From the NCBI GenBank assembly GCA_030867875.1, contig JAOWCC010000019.1, forward strand, positions 79,264,861 to 79,328,860: a DNA stretch of 64,000 nucleotides, given 5' to 3'. The notes under the pieces are model-generated. The model saw only the letters and a list, made by a program, of their open reading frames with translations. It had not been told where the DNA came from and made no database searches. Within the stretch, counting starts at the first letter, position 1; each line of letters begins with the position of its first letter. Source of the DNA: Actinernus sp. WN-2022. Taxonomy: Eukaryota; Cnidaria; Anthozoa; Actiniaria; Actinernidae. Of the stretch, positions 55,701 to 64,000 are shown in pieces. The position numbers and the translations under genes were made by a program.

Positions 55701-58700
55701 GTCATTGATTGAGTCCACTAGTTTTCTTATACTTGATGCTTTTCCATTTAAAGAAGAAGTGATGTTTTCACCCTTTATTCTTGATTCAAGTTCTGCTATT
55801 TTATTTTCTTGTTCTTCAATCATTTCTTCTAAGTTATGGATCAGCTCAGCTTTCATGTTGAGCTGGGATTCATGAGTTTTTTTCATTATTTTTATCTGGG
55901 ATTTTTTACTGTATTCCGACTTCTGGAGCTTCGATTTGTAATTTGATGCCTTGTCCGTAAGTGCCTGCAAATACATAGACAATAGGACATTATAATTTAT
56001 ACTATAACCCAGATAGTACGAGTCGGCTCTGATTGGCATAGAGACTCAAAATCTTTGGTCTATATGAATTGCAGGGGCATCCTAAGATTGCGCAATTTCA
56101 TAAAAGCATTAATAGGCCACACATTTCAATGTGTTTACTGGCAAAATTATAAAAGCACTTGGAATGTTGGGAGAGAAGGCGCATGATTTTCAAGCATTTC
56201 AAGTGTTAAATTTCACCAGTAAACACACAAAAATGTGTGGTCTATTATGATTGCTTAAATAACGCATATGCTTGAGAATTTCTTTCTATGTCAATTATAA
56301 CTGAATTTTATATTATAAAGATAGTTCTCCTACATGTATAATATCCTATCAATGACAAAATTGCACTTTTAATTTATACATGTAGAGGTCTTGAAAAACT
56401 GCTAACTACATTTGTGTTCCACTCGTGCATCCACAGTTTTTCAAGACCTTGAGCACACATTATTATTTTGTTATACTGTACATTATTACTGCACTCATTC
56501 ACTCACTCACTAACATCTGAACAATAATAGCCTGCGAATACAGCCATCTTGCATCTTGCAACCCACCCAGCCTCCAAGAGAGACAACCAGATCCTGTCCA
56601 CGAAATGTCATCAGTATGGAATTTTCTGTCTTAAGACGCAGACTCTCGGGGTCCAGGTTTTGATTGTGGTTCCTGATGCGAGATGGCTGTATTCACAGGC
56701 TACATAGAACATGGAGAGTCATCTTTTATTTGTTAAATAAAAAATGGGGAACCATGGAAATCTGGACTTGCTCCAGTTGTGCACAGTTGTAGTCATTGTC
56801 TTGCTGAAACTCTGAACTCACTTCAGATCATGTGTTGCAGCAGCTGGATTCTGGACTTGTAGTTTTAAATATGCAACCCACCCAGCCTCCAAGAGAGACA
56901 ACCAGATCCTGTCCACGAAATGTCATCAGTATGGAATTTTCTGTCTTAAGACGCAGACTCTCGGGGTCCAGGTTTTGATTGTGGTTCCTGATGCGAGATG
57001 GCTGTATTCACAGGCTACATAGAACATGGAGAGTCATCTTTTATTTGTTAAATAAAAAATGGGGAACCATGGAAATCTGGACTTGCTCCAGTTGTGCACA
57101 GTTGTAGTCATTGTCTTGCTGAAACTCTGAACTCACTTCAGATCATGTGTTGCAGCAGCTGTGTTTACCCCAGTAAAAATATTCTGTGATCACACTGTGA
57201 TCAATTGTGATCACTTCTGAGTCATGGTGTGATCTGCAATCAAAGTATGATCACAGGTGTGATCACACCGAGTAATATATGTGATCACAAAAATAACATG
57301 TGATCACAATAACAACATGTGATCACAATAACAACATGTGATCACAATAAACTTTGATCATGCACAAGTGCAATATCATGATCACGAGTACATACACTTA
57401 ATAATTAATTTTCTTTTCTTATATAGTTAGTTGTTTTAATTTATCTACTAGCTACATTTCTATTGTTAATTCCATCTAGATTTTATCACCATCTTATTTA
57501 GCTATTTTGCAAGAGCCCCTTTGGTGAGCCTGATTACAGCTCTTGGGAAATTGCATTGAATAAATCTGTTCAAATAAAGAAAAGTCGAATGTACATGTAG
57601 AGACCAAGAAAGCTACCGTAGGCTGCATGCAGTTAAAACAATGTACTCGTATCAAGTAAAATCACATGTAAAAATGTTAGTAGCTTCACTCAGCCTGATG
57701 CCATGAAACAGCTATAAATAGTTATGTTCAACAATATTTGGAAAGTAGGATATAATAACCAGAATAGAATTCAGAACAATCATTGAGTTCACACGTCCAT
57801 TGGCTGACGAATATGATTCATGCCTCTCCAAAATAGGCTGCTGGTGCAAGTTAAAGTGCCTATCACCCTTTTGCAATTTTGATAGCTTATGAACCTCCGA
57901 AAGGTTTTGAGTACTTCTGTGAAGAAAGTTTTGGTTTAAAATGAATACTTTATGTTCTACGCTTGTTTGAAATCATGTAAATGTGACCTTTCCTGACCCA
58001 TGACCGCTTAAGTAAAAGCCTGGGTCGAAACCTGGGTAGACGTCATCTTGACGTCATATAATTAATTCGGCTTTGCAATCATTCGAAGAAATACTTAATA
58101 TGTTGACTAAAATGACTTTTTTCTTTACTAACAACTCGAAAACTGTGTATATTTTCTATGCATCGATGTTGTTGTGATAAAAAGGCGCCATGGAGAATAA
58201 TGCATTAATGACATGACGTCTACCCAGGTTTCGACCCAGGCTTTTACTTACGCGGTCATGGGTCAGGAAAGGTCACATTTACACGATTTCAAACAAGCGT
58301 AGAACATAAAGTATTCACTTTAAACCAAAACTTTCTTCACAGAAGTACTCAAAACCTTTCGGAGGTTCATAAGCTATCAAAATTGCAAAAGGGTGATACT
58401 AAGCCACTTTAAGCACATTTAATGTTTGACAAAAAAGTAATGCATTTACCGGTAATTACGCATTAATACTTTAGGAATACATTTCTAAAGTGTCCATTTT
58501 ATCTAGAAGAATTAACTAATAAGCTTATAATTACACGTAAGCTTATGACAGAAATGTTTTTAAAACAGTTGACTTCTGAAAGCTGGATTCTGGACTTGTA
58601 GTTTTAAATATGCAACCCACCCAGCCTCAGGTTTTTCTTGCTTTCCTGAGGCAGAGGAGTAAGTAAACCAGTTCATTAGCGTATTAGATTCCTCAGAGAC

Positions 58701-58964
58701 ATAGCCATCTGGACCATTTTCCAATCCTTAATGCCATTACTATTAGACGAAGACAACCCTGCCTTCACCCTACAAACCAATATGGCCGCCATGAATCGAT
58801 CCCATGATGCACTGCTTTTTAAAATACCGCTGACCTGAATCGTGCAGGCGGTTTCAGAAACCTCTTGCCGCAATCGTTCAAAAAAGCCGTTAGATGTGTG
58901 ATCTCTCGTAAAATCTGTATAATAGCTAGGCCTTCCAAACTTGGCAAAAGAATTTTCAAAACAC
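40742..58964 (-). CDS. KIFC3: KIFC3-like kinesin-14, minus-end-directed motor (14 exons seen, 5' end missing)
   Basis: Exons in order on the minus strand: 58964-58835, 55964-55524, 55202-55092, 54914-54693, 53925-53809, 52960-52784, 51651-51373, 48489-48196, 47713-47609, 46163-45918, 44343-44214, 43225-43028, 41893-41742, 40807-40742 (stop TGA). All GT/AG borders and phases agree, giving 888 residues. The first half is long coiled coil. The neck-motor junction reads [17 protein letters not shown]. The motor lies at the C-terminus, with P-loop GQTGSGKT (47609-47713), switch I NEHSSRSH (44214-44343) and switch II DLAGSE (43028-43225). These features and KKYHNEL place it in KIFC3/kinesin-14. KIFC3 moves toward microtubule minus ends and acts at epithelial junctions, Golgi and centrosome. 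The motor is complete; upstream exons with the start codon were not found. Confidence 0.93.
42085..42216. mobile_element. MITE with TCAATC...GATTGA ends (copy 3 of 3)
   Basis: Starts tcaatcacggtttctgggta and ends agaaaccgggattga. It lies in the kinesin intron between exons 43028 and 41893. Best-preserved ends of the three copies. Confidence 0.75.
44411..44580. repeat. Tandem array of a 32-bp unit
   Basis: About five copies of aagtggcccaatgtgattgg + ttctcgttgtct, one of them altered. The unit equals the end sequence of the dispersed repeat at 8390-8716 and 49155-49690, so the array arose by local amplification of an element end. Confidence 0.85.
46789..47104. mobile_element. piggyBac-like MITE at TTAA
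   Basis: Perfect 18-bp inverted ends aggagcagtgtcacgatt...aatcgtgacactgctcct lie between TTAA at 46789-46792 and TTAA at 47101-47104. TTAA targeting suggests piggyBac mobilisation. There is no coding region. It sits in a kinesin intron. Confidence 0.75.
47921..47947 (+). repeat. Run of 27 G
   Basis: The longest of several G or C runs in the window; others are at 2077-2093, 7706-7721, 28667-28679, about 39437-39452 (C) and 52572-52588 (C). Confidence 0.9.
49155..49690. repeat. Dispersed TIR repeat (copy 2) with an inserted MITE
   Basis: Left end tactgaaactgggaccactt and right end tcaagtggtcccggtttcag are inverted copies. The right end is interrupted by a gtcagttgtcagtt-rich element (about 49443-49674) with agagggtct/agaccctct ends; agtagtcacactgtaa resumes after it. 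Related to 8390-8716. Confidence 0.6.
49731..49879. mobile_element. Foldback element (149-bp palindrome)
   Basis: catagactatatcgcaactc, gcagtgcactctgggatgga and tatctcagttt are repeated inverted at 49816-49879, around a gttgtcgttgggcggccatcttgga loop. No coding capacity. Confidence 0.7.
50184..50372. mobile_element. Foldback MITE with gaaatagaaaacattt ends
   Basis: gaaatagaaaacatttcccg and tgtttctatagagttataga are repeated inverted at 50325-50372. A further copy of the inner motif gtttctatagagttatagaa lies at about 50475-50495, so more than one element may be present. Confidence 0.7.
50670..50862 (-). mobile_element. tRNA-derived SINE
   Basis: On the minus strand, CACTGGTTAGCTCAGT (A box) and GTCAGGGGTTCGAATCCC (B box) are spaced as in a tRNA, with a cloverleaf-like head of about 78 bp. 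An unrelated body follows, ending near 50670. The anticodon stem is poorly formed and there is no sign of a functional tRNA, so a SINE is the best reading. Confidence 0.65.
52020..52710. repeat. Complex tandem and inverted repeat in a kinesin intron
   Basis: The first part has direct and inverted copies of agttttaagaacatcaaatt + tccaagggaaact (about 52055, 52285; inverted near 52230). The second has three tandem copies of about 115 bp with cctgatagtttgcctccgcg + gacgacaactatcac and ccaatgagcgc. A 17-C run lies inside. Confidence 0.7.
53314..53387. mobile_element. 74-bp hairpin micro-element with 9-bp target duplication
   Basis: tagcctgcgtcgcatccgaa ... ttcggatgcgacgcaggcta forms an almost perfect hairpin with stem of about 35 bp. 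It is flanked by identical GCTCCGTTT at 53305-53313 and 53388-53396. A 9-bp duplication points to Mutator-type transposition. Confidence 0.8.
56558..57161. repeat. Exact tandem duplication, period 315 bp
   Basis: 56558-56846 and 56873-57161 (289 bp) look identical, separated by 26 bp. A 48-bp piece of the unit junction (56842-56889) recurs at 58581-58628. It lies in the kinesin intron between exons 58835 and 55964. Confidence 0.85.
57165..57370. repeat. Array of TGTGATCACA palindromes
   Basis: About 12 copies of gtgatca(c), some in the unit gtgatcacaataacaacat. A smaller cluster occurs at 63680-63790. Confidence 0.75.
57852..58414. mobile_element. MITE with long (about 200-bp) TIRs at TTAA
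   Basis: ttaaagtgcctatcaccctt and about 190 following bases, to gggtagacgtcat, are repeated inverted up to gccactttaa at 58414. The short unique centre holds the rest. TTAA at both ends suggests piggyBac-type targeting, but the ends differ from the element at 46789. Confidence 0.75.
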
Positions 58965-59183
58965 CTGGAAGGTTAGAAAACTACAAAGGTAAGATGTGAT
59001 AGTAAAATTTTATGGTTTGTAACAAGGAAAAAGGAAATTTCACGCTAATTTAGGTTAAAATTATCATGCACAGTCGACTACTACGAGAGTTTAGTCGACT
59101 GACTCTTTTTAGCGCAAAAGAACTTGTATCATGCATAACCCCATCACTTTTAATGAGCAAATTAGGAATTTTATCAAGTTTTA

Positions 59184-62100
59184 TTAAGGGAGCACGTCCA
59201 AATATCGGGCGGAAATCCGATTATCGGAATCGGATCCGATGCCCTTTCCGATACTTGAGCATCGGGAAAATGTAGAGGTACTTTCAAGTCTTGTCCGATT
59301 CCGATAGCAAATATTCCGATTCGATCCGATTACATCCGATCCGATTGAACAATTTAACAGTGACTTGTTCGGAACTCACATCGATCTGTCCGATTTCTAA
59401 GTTGCTCTATTAATTTTTTGTAAACATGATTTACGCCATCATGAGTTGACATAAACCCGAGTTGAACTCAGTGGAGCCGAACTCAATTGTCGTGCTGCTC
59501 AGGCAGCGATCCCACGCTTCGGAAAACAACAAACAGACCCCAAGACAGACATGAAGAACTACATTTTTATTCGACCCGATAGAGCAACGGACATTGCATT
59601 GCATTTAAAGAGGTCTTGTTTCGCTCGACTAAGACGTCTCGCTTCGAGCCTCTGGCATCCAGGGCATAGGCAAACCACAATAATGAAGTGAAAGCTATAA
59701 TAAAACGTGTTTACATATTGTTTGTGAAGTGAAAACGAGAATAAAACGTGTTTTACGTACTTTTTGGGATTTTGTAATTTTTTACCCTCCCTCCCCTCCC
59801 CCCCTACTTTTAAGACTGCTCAATTCAAATTATAACTATAACGGATAACAAGGTCGGCAACTTCAAGCCAGTCGGGTGGCGAAACCGAAAACGAAATCGT
59901 CAATATCGGAAACTAAATAAAACTCAAACACAATTTCAACACCACACAAAGATAAACCAATGACCATACTACCTTCGTAGCGTAAATTTTGAGTCGAATA
60001 TCACAAGAAGCGATTGTTTTGGACGAAGTTTTCGAGTACAGAACGGCTTCGCGGATCTGCCTTGAGTTAAGGTTCAACCAGCGCGGTTACTGCGAGTCCT
60101 GGGCACGAGACCAAATGCTCTCCCTACCCTACATGTTAGAAAAACGAGTCGACAAGCAAATAAACAGACCTCAGTCCTCAAGGGATGCAGTTATGTGTTG
60201 AAAAGTTTCTTACAATCGAAAACTAAAACCATAAGAGTTGGAGACTCCATGGCTAGGGAAGCGACTTACCTAAATCTAGAGCGAGAGCCGTGACTGAACT
60301 AGGACAGTGAGAAAACTTGGGAGGAGGTAAATCGCTGGTTGGAGACGAGTTGACACACCGGCGGCATCGCCGAACAAAGTAACTCTGGTAAAGCTGACGG
60401 GGCAGAGTATTGTGTGCAACTGCAGATCGACTCTTTAAAGAGGTCCTTCGTGGTAAGTGGTGGAGCAAACAAGTTATCTAAATTTTACGTCGATTTGCAG
60501 TTTGATGATGAAAGTGACATAAACCGATCAACTACTTGGAACTTATAATTGTACATTATTACGATTATCTAAACAGTTTTGGAATTTGTAGTGTCAGGCT
60601 TTCAGTTTGATCCAGCTAATCTTCCCACTCTTATGGTTTTAATTTTTCGATTGTAAGAAACTTTTCAACACATAACTGCATCCCTTGAGGACTGAGGTCT
60701 GTTTATTTGCTTGTCGACTCGTTTTTCTTCCATGTAGGGTATTTGAATTTAGCAGTAGGGTATTTGAATTGAGCAGTCTTAAAAGTAGGGGGGGAGGGGA
60801 GGGAGGGTAAAAAATGACAAAATCCCAAAAAGTACGTAAAACACATTTTATTCTCGTTTTCACTTCACAAACAATATGTAAACACGTTTTATTATAGCTT
60901 TCACTTCATTATTGTGGTTTGCCTATGTCCAGGGTAAAGAAATTTCGGCAAGTGTACGTGTTCATTGCACAATAATATTTCGTATTTTAACCTTTCTTCC
61001 ACCAGGATCGATTTAACGCGTGACAAATTCGAATTCATGACAAACAGTTTTACAAAGTACAGCTATACAAAGATGGTTTTATAATAAAAGTCCCCGTCAA
61101 TCATGAACTGTCACTGAACCAGACGTGTGTCTCATTTCTGACACAAATACCGCGGCGGCGCAATTAATTTCCATTTACGCGAACTGACTGATCTGATCCG
61201 ATGCATTTAAAGCTCTGACTTTTAATTCAAAAGGAATTGCACTTTCCCAGTAGAAGTTTTCTGGTAAGAGTATAGAAGTTTTTGCACGTCTTGATCGATA
61301 TGACAAACGTTGCTTCAAAACTCTGTTGATCGATGTTCTGTAAAATATCAGACTGACACGTTCACGCCTGACTGATTGCACGTGGAAATTCAGACTCCAA
61401 GAAGAGTTGAGATTTTTATACGCAAACATTTACAATGATTTCTGCCGAAACCTTTTAATACTAGTAACAAGACAAGTATCTGCCGTAAATGTTAAACTAC
61501 ACTGGAGCAAAAGTTTATTTGGTGTTATGCTTTGCACTCAGCGAGTGAGTCAAGCTTTAAAGCGGGCCACATACCACCGGTCTGGGAACTATTAGCGAGC
61601 AGCCGTTGTTTTGTTTATTTTACGGCTCACAATATTTCATGCTGCATGGTCCGAATTTACTTGAAAACTTCATGCAATGACTTTTACAAAGATCTGGAAG
61701 GCTGACGGATCTGAATATTATTGATACGGTAACCTTTACAAAATTGAACACTTCCATTCCTTTCGTATATTTAATACCCTTCCGGCCTTCGATTCAAACT
61801 GGATTCAAAGCATCAGATTTCTATTCTTAGCCTGATTATACTGACTGAACTGAAGTAAACTCTACAGTTGTCTTCCTGTACCGTTCGAAAATGAGCCGAA
61901 AAGGTCAATTAGTCAAAGTCCAAATAAAGTTTACAACTCAGGTTGGTCGAATTGACCGAGTGGATCGAAATTACGAAGCGACATTTCGAAGCGACATTTC
62001 GAAGAAGCGAAGTTTCGTGCGGGCTTCCTTATCGTCAGCTAGCTAATGTTGGTGTACATATCATGTGTCCTATCTTTAATGATGCTACACTATGAAGAAA

Positions 62101-62676
62101 TTTAGAGAAGTTGGGAAAGCAAAGAAAAAAAGTGTCAATATCAAAACTAAAACAACGACCATTGAAGTAGCAAGAAACTGGCATATTTCCACGCCGCTTG
62201 CGGAGCTAACAAACATTAATTATTTTCGATCTACAGTACACTGTTTTAAATCTCCTACATGTATCTATCATTAGTCCGTGTTTTGGTAAAGTTTTAATTA
62301 ACTTTTATTAGGATTTTAATAATGCCCCGGCTATTTGCAATCGCTTCAAAGTTCGTTAATTGGTTGCTTATTAAGCGAATGCAGAAAACCGTGCTTTTCC
62401 TAGCGCGTAGCGATCAGGTTTAATCGGTTGTGGTGGCGGCTGCAGTATAGTCTGAACATAGCAATTTGGAAGGTCATCTGACAGATCAAAGACTGATACA
62501 TATTTCCGTTCCGATTCTTCCGAGTCTTTCGGTACCGATACTGTACTTATTTCCGATTCCCATTCTATCGGCACCGATTCAATCGGGTGGTCACCTTCAG
62601 TGACATCGGAATCGGATCTATTACCGAATGATCGGAATCGGTCAGGACCGATTCCGATATTTGGATGCGCTCCCTA
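59184..62676. mobile_element. 3.5-kb TIR element with CCGAT-rich ends and internal inverted repeat
   Basis: Ends ttaagggagcacgtccaaat (59184) and atttggatgcgctccctaa (62676) are inverted copies. Each is followed by degenerate ccgattccgat units over about 150 bp. Inside is a large inverted repeat: 59686-59836 with 60761-60925, and 60139-60243 with 60626-60737, centred near 60430 with about 300 bp missing from one arm. No transposase frame was found. The family is unknown. Confidence 0.65.
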
Positions 62677-63659
62677 ATATAGAATACAATTTAGCGAAGT
62701 GATCGATCACAGGAGATCATGGTTTTTTGGAGCCCTTAAAACTTAAAACTTAAAGTACACTCTGAGAGTGAGTGACTGCCTTTAAAGACAGTCTGCACAG
62801 AAAGCCCTATAAATGAGTAATGTCATGATTTGTGAATGCTATTGAGGAGCAAAGAGGAGGTTCAAATTCTTTGAAATTGCTTGATTACCAGAGAACAAGA
62901 AGGTCATCATCTGCTGGCACATCAGGCAACTAAAATTCACTTTAAGGTGAAAAAATTACAGAGATATTTCACAAGTTCCTATACATGCAGGAATAAATAC
63001 ACTACTAGCCTTATAATTTTTGACCACACAAATCGATCCTGGGCTGATCCTGGGCTAATCCTGTGCTGCAGTAGATTAGCATCCTCTACATGTACATGAC
63101 ACATTATTTTACATCATCAACAATTATAATTAGGGCATGCTGCGAGTGCTTCAAGAACACGAACAATCAATATTGGAAATCATAACCGTACGGTGGTGTC
63201 ATTCATGATCAGTGTATATATAATTGCAGTGCATTGACCTGCTGGCTGCCTATGACAATTAATATCATGCAATCTAATGGACATTTATAACTCACTGGGT
63301 CTGTCAGTACAACATACAAATTACCAGTTTTCTTACATGTATTTCTACCATGTTTTGCCAGGTAGAGGTCAGACTCTATAAGAGGTACAAGTGTAGAGCA
63401 TGGCCAGGACAACCTTTGACATTACATGTATCTGATTATTTCTTAAAACATTATGATTCAGTGAAATAATAATATTGTAATCAATTATGTTACATTATTT
63501 AAATATTTACTGGCATATTTACTTCTGTTTATCATTAAAAAAAAATGTAGTATTACAGTTGGCAATTAAGACATAATTCTGTAACTTACAGAGGTGTTTG
63601 CTATATATTTTATATACATGTACGTTGTTTATGAATCATAATTAAACTTTATTGAATTT

Positions 63660-63800
63660 GCATCGATCAGATCATATATGTGTGATCAAAATTATCATGA
63701 AGGAATTTAGTGTACAGTACGTTGTAAGCGTGATCACACTTGTGATCACATTTCTTCACTCCAGACATTTGTGATCACAGTATCGGATTTACAAACTTAA
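63660..63800. repeat. Second TGATCA-rich cluster
   Basis: Five or so copies of tgtgatca(c) occur between 63678 and 63780, in the same style as 57165-57370. The two clusters might be ends of one larger old element, but no continuous inverted match was found. Confidence 0.45.
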
Positions 63801-64000
63801 TTGAGCCATGCAGACACAAATTCTGACAGTACATGTATATGACTTATCAAGCAAACATCTAGAAGACAGTATAGAGTCATGTTTTTCAGTTACTTTGGTG
63901 GTGATACAAACTATTTTGGCCAAGAAAATCAAAGCAAAAGTTTATGTAAATCAAGACAAATCTGTATCAGATTTACAGATCAGCTATTACTACATTCATT

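Larger units (their letters stand above)
58965..64000. other. Upstream part of the kinesin locus without identified exons
   Basis: The missing kinesin 5' exons should lie here or beyond the window. A GT-donor-like site follows a short frame at 60468-60271 on the minus strand, but its phase does not fit exon 58964-58835. The 3.5-kb element at 59184-62676 occupies most of the stretch; the remainder is AT-rich with no gene seen. Confidence 0.5.

Noticed and set aside
60271..60468. Possible first coding exon of the kinesin (minus strand, followed by gtaagt)
   Set aside because: Its open frame leaves one base at the donor while the next exon needs two; the phase that fits has a stop. It might still be a 5' untranslated exon.

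Overview
The window is animal (metazoan) genomic DNA. It carries three host genes with introns, all resembling vertebrate single-copy genes: SSNA1 (+ strand, 343-7919), RBM18 (- strand, 11438-30171) and a C-terminal-motor kinesin of the KIFC3 type (- strand, 40742-58964, 5' end not found). Low-to-moderate GC, long introns, many short inverted-repeat elements, CR1/L2-like LINEs and a Polinton fit an anthozoan cnidarian, possibly a stony coral. That assignment is inference; no species marker was seen.

The central object is an apparently intact Polinton/Maverick-type element (endogenous virus-like transposon) at 12781-28282, inserted in one intron of RBM18. It has 262-bp terminal inverted repeats (TIRs) that look identical by eye, AG...CT ends and a GCATG target duplication. 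Gene order: F-box/ankyrin protein (+), Cys-rich zinc protein (+), TFIIB-like factor (+), membrane protein (-), penton-like protein in two overlapping frames (-), 596-aa structural candidate (+), 363-aa membrane protein (-), double-jelly-roll major capsid protein (+), four small virion-type proteins (+), minisatellite, DD35E integrase (+), protein-primed DNA polymerase (-). Integrase and polymerase would copy and insert the element. Capsid, penton and small membrane proteins would form a particle. The TFIIB-like and F-box proteins look like virus-style control of transcription and of the host. No packaging ATPase and no adenain-type protease could be found. One promoter module recurs in front of the two left-end genes and, in three copies, in front of the polymerase. 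Two divergent gene pairs share AT-rich bidirectional spacers. Two large hairpins in opposite orientation precede the TFIIB and integrase genes.

Layout: 1-7919 SSNA1, whose 7.1-kb intron 1 holds nested DNA transposons and a decayed LINE; 7920-11437 intergenic repeats; 11438-30171 RBM18 with the Polinton; 30339-33209 an intact LINE ORF in sense orientation just upstream of RBM18; 33210-40741 repeat-rich intergenic DNA with a Ty3/Gypsy relic; 40742-58964 kinesin exons separated by miniature transposons; 58965-64000 further upstream DNA with a 3.5-kb TIR element.

Exon limits were set by eye from GT/AG sites, reading-frame phase and resemblance to remembered family proteins. Element limits come from inverted repeats and target duplications visible in the sequence.
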